A stretch of DNA of 64,000 bases from Streptomyces venezuelae (GTDB taxonomy: Bacteria > Actinomycetota > Actinomycetes > Streptomycetales > Streptomycetaceae): assembly GCF_008642375.1 (NCBI RefSeq), contig NZ_CP029194.1, positions 5,635,001 to 5,699,000 on the forward strand, in the 5' to 3' direction. Within the stretch, counting starts at the first letter, position 1; each line of letters begins with the position of its first letter. The notes beneath the pieces were generated by a model. That model saw only the letters and a list, made by a program, of their open reading frames with translations. It had not been told where the DNA came from and did no database searches. The position numbers and the translations under genes are program-made. Positions 43,497 through 53,088 of this stretch are shown here, piece by piece.

Positions 43497-43919
43497 GTGC
43501 GCCACATCTACAGCTGTCCCCTGCGCTGGTCGGACATGGACGCCTTCGGGCACGTCAACAACGTCGTCTTCCTGCGGTACCTGGAAGAGGCGCGCATCGA
43601 CTTCATGTTCCGGCTGGCGCCGGGGGACGGTTCCCCCTCGTTCTCCGGCGGGTCCGTCGTGGCCCGGCACGAGATCGACTACAAGCGGCCGCTGGTCCAC
43701 CGGCACGAGCCGGTGACCATCGAGTCCTGGGTCACGAAGATAGGCGCGGCGTCGCTGACGATCGCGTACGAGGTCAAGGACGCCGACGTCGTGTACGTCC
43801 GGGCGTCCACGGTCGTCGTGCCCTTCGACCTGGAGGCCCAGCGTCCGCGCCGGATCACCTCCGAGGAGCGCGAGTTCCTCCAGGTGTACGTCGACGACGG
43901 GATGACGTCCGCCGCATGA
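43497..43919 (+). CDS. 4HBT acyl-CoA thioesterase
   Basis: A 140-aa hotdog-fold thioesterase of the 4HBT/YbgC type. RWSDMDAFGHVNNVVFLRYLEEARIDFM carries the catalytic Asp and the substrate helix; VVARHEIDYKRPL and IAYEVKD belong to the following beta strands. It hydrolyses acyl-CoA thioesters, substrate unknown. The GTG start lies 2 bp after ettA and the stop overlaps the next ATG, so the ettA-thioesterase-unknown-GNAT run looks like one operon. Confidence 0.85.
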   Translation: MRHIYSCPLRWSDMDAFGHVNNVVFLRYLEEARIDFMFRLAPGDGSPSFSGGSVVARHEIDYKRPLVHRHEPVTIESWVTKIGAASLTIAYEVKDADVVYVRASTVVVPFDLEAQRPRRITSEEREFLQVYVDDGMTSAA

Positions 43920-44584
43920 CCGTGCTCGCTCCGCTGCACTTCGCCGACCCCCGGGAGGCGGCGGCCCTCGCCGCCTTCCTGGGCCGGCTGGTCCACTACG
44001 ACCGGGCCGCGGCCGTCCGCCTCCAGGCGGGCGGCGGGGCGCTGGCCGTCTTCGGCCGGCCGCCGTCCTTCGAGGTGCTCGCGATCCGTACGGCCCGGCT
44101 CGTCGACGCCGTGGACCTGGACGTCACCGTCTCCGCAGGCGAACTCCTCGAAGGCATCGAGGAGTCGGCCGGCAAGGCGGTCGTTCCGGAATCCGTCACC
44201 GGCCCGCCCTGGGCGGGCATGCTGCCGCCCCGGGCCGGCTGGCGGCCGGTCGCCGGACTGCCGGGCGCCGCGCAGATGCGCGGCGCGGTCGCCGCGGCCG
44301 TCGCCGAGTTCCGGGCGCGCGACGAGGAGCTGCCCGAGGAGCGGCGGACCAGGGCCGAGCGCGACCGCCTCGGCCGCGACATCTGGTCCCGGACCCTCGG
44401 CGCCACCGGCCTGCCCCTGCGGGCCGTGCACGCCGCGCAGTCGCTCGGCTTCCTGCCGCCGGGACAGGAGGACGCGCCGGTCGCGCTCTTCGCCTCCGGC
44501 CCGTGGCTCCGGCTGCGCACCCCGTACGGCTCGATCGCCGTCCGTACGGCGCCGATGGGCCTCATCTCCGTCACCCCGGGATGA
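43916..44584 (+). CDS. Conserved actinobacterial protein of unknown function
   Basis: A 222-aa soluble protein with no recognised domain. It starts TVLAPLHFADPREAAALAAFLGRLVHYDRAAAVRLQAGG; the central part has SVTGPPWAGMLPPRAGWRPVAGLPGAAQM and the end RLRTPYGSIAVRTAPMGLISVTPG. The start ATG overlaps the thioesterase stop and its stop overlaps the GNAT start, which argues that it is a true gene. High Ala/Arg/Glu content and no membrane segments. Function is not inferred. Confidence 0.7.
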   Translation: MTVLAPLHFADPREAAALAAFLGRLVHYDRAAAVRLQAGGGALAVFGRPPSFEVLAIRTARLVDAVDLDVTVSAGELLEGIEESAGKAVVPESVTGPPWAGMLPPRAGWRPVAGLPGAAQMRGAVAAAVAEFRARDEELPEERRTRAERDRLGRDIWSRTLGATGLPLRAVHAAQSLGFLPPGQEDAPVALFASGPWLRLRTPYGSIAVRTAPMGLISVTPG

Positions 44585-44988
44585 CCCCGCTCCCGCCCCC
44601 GGGCGTCGAGGTCGACGGGGCCCTTGCCGGGGACGAGCTCAACAGTCTCTTCCACGCCTCCTGGCCCGGGCACCGGGACACCGACTTCGGACCGGTCCTC
44701 GCCCGCAGCCTCCTCCGCGTCACCGCCCGCCGCGCCGGGCGGCTCGTCGGGTACGTGAACGTCGTCGGGGACGGTGGTGTGCACGCCTTCCTCCTCGACA
44801 CCACCGTCCACCCGGACGAGCGCCGGGCCGGGCTCGGCGTCGCCCTCGTCCGGGCGGCCGCCGCGGCGGCCCGCGAGCGCGGCGCGCACTGGCTGCATGT
44901 GGACTACGAGCCCCACCTCGCCGGCTTCCACGAGCGCTGCGGCTTCCGGCCCACGGCCGCCGGACTCATGGCGCTGGACACCCCCTAG
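44581..44988 (+). CDS. GNAT-family N-acetyltransferase
   Basis: A 135-aa acetyltransferase. LVGYVNVVGDGGVHAFLLDTTVHPDERRAGLGVALVRAAAAAARERGAHWLHVDYEPHLAGFHERCGFRPTAAGLM contains the acetyl-CoA R-x-x-G-x-G loop and the final beta hairpin. Substrate unknown. It ends the operon started at ettA, about 50 bp from the convergent ABC ATPase. Confidence 0.85.
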   Translation: MTPLPPPGVEVDGALAGDELNSLFHASWPGHRDTDFGPVLARSLLRVTARRAGRLVGYVNVVGDGGVHAFLLDTTVHPDERRAGLGVALVRAAAAAARERGAHWLHVDYEPHLAGFHERCGFRPTAAGLMALDTP

Positions 44989-45039
44989 GGGTTTGCCCGG
45001 CGGTCTGCCCTCGGTCCGCCCGGCGACGGCCCGCCCGCG

Positions 45040-46011
45040 TCAGCGCTCCTCGTCGTCCGGCCAGACCCCGATGTGGTCCTGCTCCAGCTCCAGCGCCACC
45101 CGGTGCTCCATCCCGAGCGCCCGCGTGTAGTCCGCCGGGAGCTGGAGCCGGCCGGCGCGGTCGAGCATCGCGTACTCCCGTGCCACCGTCGACTCCTGGC
45201 CCAGCTCGTCGACCTCGGTGCGGCGCAGGACCTCCGAGGAGGTGCGGCCGTCGCGGATGGCGACCGTGCGGCGGACCTCGGAGGCGACCGCCTGGTCGTG
45301 GGTGACGATGACGATCGTCGTGCCCAGCTCCTCGTTGGCGCGGCGGAAGGCGGCGAAGACCTGCTCCCCGGTGGCCGAGTCCAGCTCGCCGGTCGGTTCG
45401 TCGGCGAGGAGCAGGGCCGGGTTGTTGGCGAGGGCGACCGCGATGGCCACCCGCTGCTGCTGGCCGCCGGAGAGCTGGTGCGGCCGCCGGTCACGGGCGT
45501 CCGCGATGCCCAGCATGGCGAGGAGCTCCTCCGCCCGTTCGGCCTTCCGCTTCGTGCGGCCCCGCAACTGCATCGGCAGGGCCACGTTCTGAGCCGCCGT
45601 CAGGTACGGGAGGAGGTTGCGGGCGGTCTGCTGCCAGACGAAGCCGACGACCTCGCGGCGGTACCGGAGCCGCGCCTTGCCGTCCATCGCCAGCAGGTCG
45701 CTCCCCGCGACCCGGGCCGCGCCGGCCGTCGGCACGTCGAGGCCCGCCAGGATGTTCATCAGCGTCGACTTGCCGGAGCCGGAGGCGCCGACGAGGGCCA
45801 TCAACTCGCCCTCCTTCACCAGGAGATCGAGGCCCTGCAGCGCCTGCACCTCCACCCCGTCCGTGGTGAAGATCCGCACCAGCCGGTCGCAGGCGATGAG
45901 CGCGTCGTGCCCGTACGAGGGCCGGTCGCGCCGCGCGGTCGCCCGCTGCTCCAGCTCCTCCAGGGTGGTGCCCGAGGAGTCGGCGGGGAGGGTCGTACCG
46001 GGGTTCGTCAT
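45040..46011 (-). CDS. LolD/MacB-type ABC ATPase with C-terminal AbrB-like domain
   Basis: A 323-aa ATP-binding subunit. Walker A GASGSGKSTLMN, Q-loop FVWQQTARNLLPYLTAAQN, signature LSGGQQQRVAIAVAL, Walker B LLLADEPTGELDS and switch His in VTHDQ are all present. After the ATPase domain (to about 270) comes an unusual tail, MLDRAGRLQLPADYTRALGMEHRVALELEQDHIGV, which matches the AbrB/MazE swapped-hairpin pattern (DRxGRxxLP then LGxxxxVxLExxxxxIxV). It overlaps the first permease gene by 4 bp (ATGA), so it belongs to that transporter. The ATG at 46011 follows a GGAGA site. Confidence 0.85.
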   Translation of the reverse strand: MTNPGTTLPADSSGTTLEELEQRATARRDRPSYGHDALIACDRLVRIFTTDGVEVQALQGLDLLVKEGELMALVGASGSGKSTLMNILAGLDVPTAGAARVAGSDLLAMDGKARLRYRREVVGFVWQQTARNLLPYLTAAQNVALPMQLRGRTKRKAERAEELLAMLGIADARDRRPHQLSGGQQQRVAIAVALANNPALLLADEPTGELDSATGEQVFAAFRRANEELGTTIVIVTHDQAVASEVRRTVAIRDGRTSSEVLRRTEVDELGQESTVAREYAMLDRAGRLQLPADYTRALGMEHRVALELEQDHIGVWPDDEER

Positions 46012-48902
46012 CGTGCGTCTCCTGCCCTCAGTTCCTTGATCGAGCCCTTGCGCCCCGCCCACCAGGCCTGCCCGGCCGCCGCCACCGCCGTGATCAGGAC
46101 GATCGCGACGGCGGGCACCGCGAGCGACCACGGGTCGGCCCGCAGCGGTGCGCTGTCCAGCGGGGCGTACGCCGGTGTCGTGGCCAGCGCGAGGCGGAAC
46201 AGGTCGATCCCGGGGGCGACCAGCGGCACCGTCGCCCAGCCGACCAGCGTGCCGCCGAGCGCGGCGAGGACCGCCTGCGGCAGCGCTTCGAGGCCGAGGA
46301 GCCTGCGCCCCTGCTTCCGGGTCAGGCCCATCGTCCGCAGCCGCGCGAGGAGGGTGGTCCGCTCCGGAGCGCTCTGCAGCAGGGAGAGCAGCACCGCCAC
46401 GACCGCATAGCCGGCGCCCGCGCCGATGGCCGCCGTGTAGATCTGCTCGGCGCCCGTCTGGAGCGGCGAGTCCACGTAGCCGGCCCGTTGCTCGGTCCGC
46501 ATGGTCACCAGGAGGCTGCCCGACTCCGCCTTCGCGGCGGCCCGCAGCGCGGCGCCGTCCGCCGGTCCGGTGACGAGCAGCGCCGTGGACGTCCGGTGGG
46601 TGAGGTCGGCGGCGTTGACGAGGAGGAAGTCGGCGTCCTGCAGGGCCGGGGTGGTCGGGCGGACCGCGACGACCTTCACCCGGAACACCCCCGCCGCGGT
46701 GACGAGCTCCTGCGGTTCGGCGCCGAGCCGCTCGGCGACCGACGGCGAGGCGATGGCGGGCAGCACCCGCTCCCGGTCCGCGGCGACCTCCTTGCCGCCC
46801 TTCCCCGTCGAGGCGAGCAGCCCCGGCGGGAACGGCCCCAAACCGGTCCGCTTCGCCAGCCGGGTGTACGAGTCCGGTTCGACGCCGACGAGCGGCGAGG
46901 TCATCTTCGGCGCGGAGGCGCCCAGCCGGGACGGCAGATCGATGCCGTACTCGATCTGCAGCGGGGCCACGTCCCGTACCCCCGCAGTACCGCGCACCGC
47001 CTCGGTGAGTCCGGACGGCAGGGGTGTCCCCTCCACCGATCCGTCGATACGGGCGTCCGCGCCGGTCGCCAGGAGCGCCGCGCGGTCGCGGGCGTCGGCG
47101 ATGCCGGCCAGGACGGAGCCGCCGAAGGCGGCCGTGGCCAGCGCGAGGACGAGCGCGAGGAGCGCTCCCGTCGAGGAGACGCGCCCGGCGCGGGCGAGGG
47201 CGAGCGGGCCGACCACCCCGCGCAGCCGGCGGGCCGGGCGGCCCAGCCAGCGCAGCGGCAGCGGATAGATCCGTACGAGAACCAGGGCGGCGATCAGGCC
47301 GACGAGCACCGGGGCGGCGCTCACCAGATGGTCCCCGCCGTCACCGGTGCCCCGCAGGCGCAGGGAGGCGACGGCGCCCACGGCGAGGACGAGGAAGGTG
47401 AGTTCGGCGACCGTGCGGCGCCGGGAGGGCCGGGCGGTCAGCAGGTCGTCGCGACCGCCGTGCAGGCGCGGGCGCCGGTGCAGGACGACGGCGCGTACGG
47501 GCAGGACGAGCATCGCGAGGAGGGTGACGGCGGAGGCGGCGAGCAGGGAGGGGAGCAGCGGGATGCCGTCGGAGCCGGCGGCGGATGCCGACGCGTCGCC
47601 CGCCCCGGGGACGGTCGCCACGGCCAGGGCGACGGCGAGCGCCGCGGCCGGTACGGCGACCGCGGAGGTCTCGCCGAGGAGGCGCAGGCCGATGCCGGTG
47701 AGCGAGCCGCCGCGGGAGCGGAGCAGGGCCAGCTCGCTGTCCCGGCGGGCGAGGAAGAGGCCGCCGGTCATGGCGAGGACGACCGCGGCGACCGTGCCGA
47801 TGCCGAAGACGGCGACGGCCACGACCGGGTTGATCGCCTCGCGGGTCGAGACGAACGCCTCGACGATCCCGTCGAGGTCGGTGCCGAACGTGCCGGTGGG
47901 GCCGACGACCTCGCGCATCCTGGCCAGGTCGGGGCCGGCCGCCGCCGAGGAGAGCGCGGCGTCGAGCCGTTCCGCGTCGTCGCCGGTGAGGTGCCCGGAC
48001 GTGGGCAGGAACCGGAAGAAGACCTCCGGCTCGCCGGCGGTGGAGAGCAGCGCGGGCGCCGAGGCGGGCGAGACCAGCAGCGCCGCCTGCCAGTAGCGCT
48101 TGACGTCGAGGATGCCGACCGTGGCGAGCGCCGGGGTGCGGAGGATCGGTTCCGCGGCCCAGTACGCGTCCTCGGGGCCGCGCGGCTCCACGATCCCGGT
48201 GACCGTGACGGCGATCGGCTCCAGGCCGAACCGGCTGGGCACGTGGACGACGGAGCCGGCCTTCAGGCGCAGCGTCCCGGCGGTCTTCGTGGTCACCACC
48301 GCCTCCGGCCGGGCGGCCGTGCCCGCGGCGAGCCGGCCCTGCCGCAGGGTGGCGTGGGAGGTCAGGCCGGAGGGGGAGGAGAGCACGAACTCAGGGGGGA
48401 GTCCGTCCGGCCGGGGCAGCCACGGGTCGGTCCCCGCTACCCATCTGACCGTACGCACTCCGTGGACGGACTGCCGCGGGTCGATCCGCAGCGGCCGGGG
48501 CAGCAGGTCGCGCACCCGCTCGTGCTGCCGGTCGAGGACGGCGGGGGCCAGCCCCGCCTCGCGTACGGCCGCGGGCTGTTCGAGGCCGGGCGGGCCGGCG
48601 GTCACCTGGAGCACGATGTTGCGGGCCGCCGCGCTCCCGATGTCGTGCCGGAGCCCCTCGGACTCGTACGAGGCCACGGCGCGCGGCAGCGCGGCCGCGA
48701 GGTAGGCGGTGACCAGGACGAGGAGGGCGAGGGAGGCCGCCGCCCAGGGTGTGGTCCGCAGCCGGGTCCGTACCCAGGGCGCCACGGCGCGGGCGGGTCT
48801 GTCGGTCCGGGACCGGGACATGTCGGGGGCCTTCCTGCGTGCGGCGGGTGTCTCGGGGGTCGCCTCGCCCGCGCCCGGGCCCTTCCCTGCGGGCGCGGAC
48901 AT
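46008..48902 (-). CDS. FtsX-like ABC permease 1
   Basis: A 964-aa membrane protein. A cytoplasmic N-terminus leads to helix 1 (WAAASLALLVLVTAYLAAAL), then a large extracytoplasmic domain, a block of three helices in the middle (VAVAVFGIGTVAAVVLAMTGGLFLARRDSELALLRSRGGS, the FtsX motif) and a further domain and helices at the C-terminus ending ELRAGDAR. The repeat of FtsX core motifs (SELALLRSRG and LARLRTMGLTRKQGRRLLGLE) shows a MacB/LolCE-type permease with two halves. It shares one base with the upstream permease (TGATG) and overlaps the ATPase. Confidence 0.85.
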   Translation of the reverse strand: MSAPAGKGPGAGEATPETPAARRKAPDMSRSRTDRPARAVAPWVRTRLRTTPWAAASLALLVLVTAYLAAALPRAVASYESEGLRHDIGSAAARNIVLQVTAGPPGLEQPAAVREAGLAPAVLDRQHERVRDLLPRPLRIDPRQSVHGVRTVRWVAGTDPWLPRPDGLPPEFVLSSPSGLTSHATLRQGRLAAGTAARPEAVVTTKTAGTLRLKAGSVVHVPSRFGLEPIAVTVTGIVEPRGPEDAYWAAEPILRTPALATVGILDVKRYWQAALLVSPASAPALLSTAGEPEVFFRFLPTSGHLTGDDAERLDAALSSAAAGPDLARMREVVGPTGTFGTDLDGIVEAFVSTREAINPVVAVAVFGIGTVAAVVLAMTGGLFLARRDSELALLRSRGGSLTGIGLRLLGETSAVAVPAAALAVALAVATVPGAGDASASAAGSDGIPLLPSLLAASAVTLLAMLVLPVRAVVLHRRPRLHGGRDDLLTARPSRRRTVAELTFLVLAVGAVASLRLRGTGDGGDHLVSAAPVLVGLIAALVLVRIYPLPLRWLGRPARRLRGVVGPLALARAGRVSSTGALLALVLALATAAFGGSVLAGIADARDRAALLATGADARIDGSVEGTPLPSGLTEAVRGTAGVRDVAPLQIEYGIDLPSRLGASAPKMTSPLVGVEPDSYTRLAKRTGLGPFPPGLLASTGKGGKEVAADRERVLPAIASPSVAERLGAEPQELVTAAGVFRVKVVAVRPTTPALQDADFLLVNAADLTHRTSTALLVTGPADGAALRAAAKAESGSLLVTMRTEQRAGYVDSPLQTGAEQIYTAAIGAGAGYAVVAVLLSLLQSAPERTTLLARLRTMGLTRKQGRRLLGLEALPQAVLAALGGTLVGWATVPLVAPGIDLFRLALATTPAYAPLDSAPLRADPWSLAVPAVAIVLITAVAAAGQAWWAGRKGSIKELRAGDAR

Positions 48903-51900
48903 CAGTGGTCCCCCTGGTGGCGCAGGGTGACGACCGGGTCGGTGCGGCGCAGGGCGATCACGGCGACCATCGCGAGGGGCAGTACGGCGACGCCGGCGAG
49001 CAGCAGGACGACCTGGCCGAGGGGCAGTTCGACGAGGACCGGGGGGACGGGCCGGGTGGCGTGGCCGGTGAGGACGACGAGCGGGACGACGGCCCGCGCG
49101 AGGACGGCGCCGAGTCCGGCGCCGATGAGCAGGCCGATGGCGATGAGCAGCCCCTGTTCGGCGGCGATCAGCCGGGCGAGGCGGCGGCGTGGTGTGCCGA
49201 GCGCCCGGAGCACCCCGAACTCGGCGGAACGTTCCCGCATGGCGCCGGCCGAGCCGACCCCGAAGCCGACGGCGGCGAGCGCGGCACCGGCGGCGGCGAC
49301 CGCCGTCAGGGCGGCGTTGGGGCCCGCGCCGAGCGGGTCGCCGAGCAGTTCGGTGGCGATCTCGTCGCGCACCAGGATCTGGGCGGGGTCGGCGTCGGGG
49401 CGGGCGCGCAGGGCCGCGGCGACCTCGTCCGACCGTCCGGGGCCGACGTTCAGCCACCATTCGGTGGGCGCCACGGTCGAGGCGGCGCCGGTGGACAGGT
49501 AGTGGTTGACCGAGGCCAGGTCGAGGAGGATCGTGCCGCCGTCGTCGGGGGTGGTGGCCGCGGCGGTCGCCGAGGCCGTACGGGTGCCGGGGCCGGTGGT
49601 GGGCAGCTCCTCGACGACGCGGTCGACGGTGACCTTGACGTGGCCGCCGATGGAGACCTCGATCAGGTCGCCCGGCTCGGCGCCGGTGGCCGTCATGAAG
49701 CTCCGGGTGGCGACGGCGGACAGCCTGGCGGGTGCCTTGGGCGCGGGCGCGCTCGTCCGGAGCGCGAACTCCGTCTTCTCCCCGTAAATCTCCTGGTCCG
49801 GTGCGCTGGTGAGGGTGAACGGGAGGGAGAGTGCGGCGGGGCGGCCGGCGGGTCCCGCGGTGCCGGGCACGGGCTTCGCGTCCAGGGTGCCGTCGCCCCG
49901 GGCCTGCTCGTAGGAGTGCTTCCAGGGTGCGAGGACCCGGGCCGGTGCGTGGGTCTCGTCGTGTCCGTCGGCCCGGACGACGCCGAGGCGTTCGACGTGG
50001 AGGGTCTGTGCGGCGTCCACGCCGTAGCCGATCTGACCGGACAGCTCCAGTCCGACGAGGGTGAGCCGGCCGCCGGAGCCGCCGCTCGCCTCGGCGCCGG
50101 GAGCGGCGGTCAGGGCGCCGAGGCCGAGGCTGAGCCGGTGCGTCCGGCCGTCGGCTTCGAGCGGCCCCATGGTGTGCTGGTAGAGGACGCCGTTCGGGTC
50201 CTCCAGGACGGCGGTGACCTGGCCGTCGCCGACCGGTTCGGCGAGCCGCAGGTCGGCGGTGAGCGCGCGGGTGCCGGCCGGCAGCGCGAGGCCGGGGCGG
50301 TTCACGGCCCGGGGGGCGAGCGGGGCGAGGAGCTCGCGGGCGGGGGCGTCGGCGAGGTCGGAGCGGAAGAGCAGGCCGGCGCCGGCGCTGCGGGTGTCCA
50401 CGGCGAGGACGGTCGCGCTCTTCCCGGCGACGTCCATGGTGACGCGGTGCACCGGAGCCACCGCGCGGACACCGGGTACGTTGCCCAGCTGCTCGGTCCG
50501 GGTGGGCTGGCCGGGGCCGGAGCTGAGGACGCGTACGGCCGATCCGGCACGGAAGTCGGCCTGGTCGCGCTGAGAACGCTCCCACGAGGCGTTCTGGCCG
50601 ATGGCCAGCATGCCCATCGCCATGGAGAGGACGAGGAGGAGGACGGGACCCGCGCCGCGCAGCGGCCGGCGGCTGAACTGCCAGCCGGCGAGGGCCGCGG
50701 AGAGACCCCGCCCGCGCGCCGCGCGCCGCTCGGCCAGCTTGGCGGCGACCGGCAGCAGACGCAGCGTCAGGACGGTGCCGGCCAGCAGCGCGAGGGCGGG
50801 CGCGGCGACGAGCACCGGGTCCACGGAACCGCCGCCGGACCCGCCCGCGTCGAGGGTGCCGCCTGCGGCTGTCGGCCGCTGCAACTGCCAGTAGGCGACG
50901 GCGGCGACGGCCAGCAGACCGAGGTCCGCGCCGGCCCGTACGGGACCGGGCAGGGCGGCCGAGCGGCCCTTGCGCAGCGGGACGACGGAACCGTCCCCGG
51001 CGGTGAGCGCGGGCGCGACCACGGCCGCGGCGCAGCACAGGGCCACGGTGGCGCCGACCAGCCACACCTGGAGGGAGGGTGTCGTGTCGAGGCGTACGCC
51101 GAGGGACGAGAACGCGGACCGCTCGGCGAAGAGCCGGGTCAGCGGTCCCGAGAGGAGCGGTGCGGCGAGCGCCGCCGGCAGGGCGAGGAGCAGGGCCTCG
51201 GCGGCGGCGAGGCCGGTGATCCGGCGCCGGGAACCGCCACGGGCCCGGAGCAGCGCGGTCTCCCCGGAGCGCTCGGTGCTGAGCAGCCGGGCGACGAGCA
51301 GCAGTGCGTACGCGGCGAGGAGCGCCAGCTGCACGGCCACGATCAGGAGGGTGGAGCGGGAGACGAGCAGGGCCCGCTGGGTCTGCTCCAGGACTCCGGG
51401 GAGTGCGGTGGACGCCGAGACCGTCGTGCCGAAGCGCGCGGTGTCGGTGGCCATCGCCTTGGGGCCCTCGGTCGCGGTGGCGCGCAGCGCGTCGATGCGG
51501 CCGGTGGTGAAGCCGGTGAAGTCGGCGGAGCCGAGCCAGGACGTCTCGCCGGAGCTCAGCGCCCGGGAGGTCATGAGGGTCGGGTCGACGAGCAGCGGGC
51601 CGTACGTCGTGAAAGTGACCGTCCGCACCCCGCGGCCGTCGGCCGGGTCGAGCCGCCAGTACAGGTCGCCGGTGTCGACGGGCCGGTAGACGCCGGTGAT
51701 CCGGGCCTTCACCAGCGTGCCGTCGAGCCGGTCGGCGAGGGTGAGCACGGTCCCGGGCGTGACCCGGAGCCGGCGGGCCGCCTCCTCGGGGAGCGCCGTC
51801 TCGACCACGCCGCCGGTGCGGGCGGCCGAGGGCCAGGCGCCCCGGACGAGGGAGAGCCGCGAGCGGTCGAGTGCGGCGAAGTGGGCGAGGTCGGGGTCGC

Positions 51901-52243
51901 CGCCGCGCGCGGTGGGCGCCTGGAGCGCGCGGGGCAGCGCGTACGGCCCGGAGCGTTCGAGCCGCCGTACCGTCACGGGCAGCCCGTCGAAGGTCTTCCG
52001 CGCCCCGTCCCGCACGGCCTCCTCGGCGTCGGCCCGCTTCCCGGCGGGCACCTGCCCGGTCACGAGCAGCGAGGCGGCGGGCGCCGACCGCCCCTGGAGC
52101 CGGGCCTGGAGCGCCGCGTCCCCGATGGAGGCGGAGAAGGCGGCGAGCGTGGCCAGCACGGTCGTGGTCAGAAGCACGGCGAGGAGCGCCGCGGCCAGCA
52201 GCAGCCGGTGAGCCCTGACGCGCAGGAATACGAACCCCGTCAC
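48902..52243 (-). CDS. FtsX-like ABC permease 2
   Basis: A 1113-aa permease paralogous to the previous one. Helix 1 is LLLAAALLAVLLTTTVLATLAAFSASIG; the FtsX core LSTERSGETALLRARGGSRRRITGLAAAEALLL is followed by further helices and a second core at the end (MRERSAEFGVLRALGTPRRRLARLIAAEQGLLIAIGLLIGAGLG). Large extracytoplasmic domains lie between. With permease 1 and the ATPase it would form a tripartite ABC exporter or lipoprotein/mechanical-signal machine. No accessory peptidoglycan hydrolase or MacA-like partner is next to it. The GTG at 52243 was used; an overlapping ATG is in another frame. Confidence 0.85.
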   Translation of the reverse strand: MTGFVFLRVRAHRLLLAAALLAVLLTTTVLATLAAFSASIGDAALQARLQGRSAPAASLLVTGQVPAGKRADAEEAVRDGARKTFDGLPVTVRRLERSGPYALPRALQAPTARGGDPDLAHFAALDRSRLSLVRGAWPSAARTGGVVETALPEEAARRLRVTPGTVLTLADRLDGTLVKARITGVYRPVDTGDLYWRLDPADGRGVRTVTFTTYGPLLVDPTLMTSRALSSGETSWLGSADFTGFTTGRIDALRATATEGPKAMATDTARFGTTVSASTALPGVLEQTQRALLVSRSTLLIVAVQLALLAAYALLLVARLLSTERSGETALLRARGGSRRRITGLAAAEALLLALPAALAAPLLSGPLTRLFAERSAFSSLGVRLDTTPSLQVWLVGATVALCCAAAVVAPALTAGDGSVVPLRKGRSAALPGPVRAGADLGLLAVAAVAYWQLQRPTAAGGTLDAGGSGGGSVDPVLVAAPALALLAGTVLTLRLLPVAAKLAERRAARGRGLSAALAGWQFSRRPLRGAGPVLLLVLSMAMGMLAIGQNASWERSQRDQADFRAGSAVRVLSSGPGQPTRTEQLGNVPGVRAVAPVHRVTMDVAGKSATVLAVDTRSAGAGLLFRSDLADAPARELLAPLAPRAVNRPGLALPAGTRALTADLRLAEPVGDGQVTAVLEDPNGVLYQHTMGPLEADGRTHRLSLGLGALTAAPGAEASGGSGGRLTLVGLELSGQIGYGVDAAQTLHVERLGVVRADGHDETHAPARVLAPWKHSYEQARGDGTLDAKPVPGTAGPAGRPAALSLPFTLTSAPDQEIYGEKTEFALRTSAPAPKAPARLSAVATRSFMTATGAEPGDLIEVSIGGHVKVTVDRVVEELPTTGPGTRTASATAAATTPDDGGTILLDLASVNHYLSTGAASTVAPTEWWLNVGPGRSDEVAAALRARPDADPAQILVRDEIATELLGDPLGAGPNAALTAVAAAGAALAAVGFGVGSAGAMRERSAEFGVLRALGTPRRRLARLIAAEQGLLIAIGLLIGAGLGAVLARAVVPLVVLTGHATRPVPPVLVELPLGQVVLLLAGVAVLPLAMVAVIALRRTDPVVTLRHQGDH

Positions 52244-52473
52244 CCATCCCCCTGGAACAACGCCGAAAGTCCTCTGCGTCCCCCCGGACTTCCCTGGATG
52301 CTTTCAGAGTGCACGTGTCGCTGGAAACCGCTTACGGTCCGACCTTGATGCGATCGTGACCGTTAATCGGCGTTCCGTCTCCGGAATATGTCCGTCCAGG
52401 GGTGGTGCGGTTGCTCTCGGTCATCTCCCGGTCATATCCGCCCGACCCGCATCGGGCGGCGGCAAGAAGGCTG

Positions 52474-52878
52474 TCAGCCCGCCGTGTTCACCATGGAGGC
52501 CGCCGCGTAGGTGAGGTAGCGCCACAGCTCCGCCTCGTGTGCGGGGGCGAGCCGGAGGTCGTCCAGGGCGGCGCGCATGTGGCGGAGCCAGGCGTCGTGC
52601 GCCGCCTGGTCCACGGTGAAGGGGGCGTGGCGCATGCGGAGGCGGGGGTGGCCGCGGTCGTCGCTGTACGTGCGGGGGCCGCCCCAGTACTGCATCAGGA
52701 AGAGCGCGAGGCGCTCCTCCGCCGGGCCGAGATCCTCCTCGGGGTACATCGGGCGCAGCAGCGGGTCCGCCGCGACGCCCTTGTAGAAGCGGTGGACCAG
52801 GCGGCGGAAGGTCTCCTCGCCGCCGACCTGCTCGTAGAAGGTCTGCTCCTGCGTCGTTTCCCCGGGAATCTCGTTCAC
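52474..52878 (-). CDS. glbO: Group II truncated haemoglobin (GlbO type)
   Basis: A 134-aa 2-on-2 globin. FYEQVGGEETFRRLVHRFYKGVAADPLLRPMYPEEDLGPAEERLALFLMQYWGGP contains the B/E-helix signatures; GHPRLRMRHAPFTVDQAAHDAW supplies the proximal-His region and LWRYLTYAAASMVNTAG ends the fold. Group II actinobacterial globins bind O2 tightly and are linked to nitrosative or oxidative stress. It stands alone, convergent with the upstream permease and divergent from the methyltransferase. Confidence 0.92.
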   Translation of the reverse strand: MNEIPGETTQEQTFYEQVGGEETFRRLVHRFYKGVAADPLLRPMYPEEDLGPAEERLALFLMQYWGGPRTYSDDRGHPRLRMRHAPFTVDQAAHDAWLRHMRAALDDLRLAPAHEAELWRYLTYAAASMVNTAG

Positions 52879-52918
52879 CGTTCCATCGTCTCAGATGCCC
52901 CGGCCGAGGACCGGGGGC

Positions 52919-53030
<112 letters not shown>

Positions 53031-53088
53031 CGGACCGGTACCCGTACGGGCGCTCGCCCCGGGGCCGCGGCGGCGGGAGAGTGGAGGC

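Noticed and set aside
46008..52247. A 2079-aa reverse-strand open frame across the ABC permease region
   Set aside because: Only its downstream part (after the ATG at 48902) is real, as permease 1. The rest is an Arg/Pro-rich shadow antisense or out of frame to permease 2, which has true FtsX motifs.
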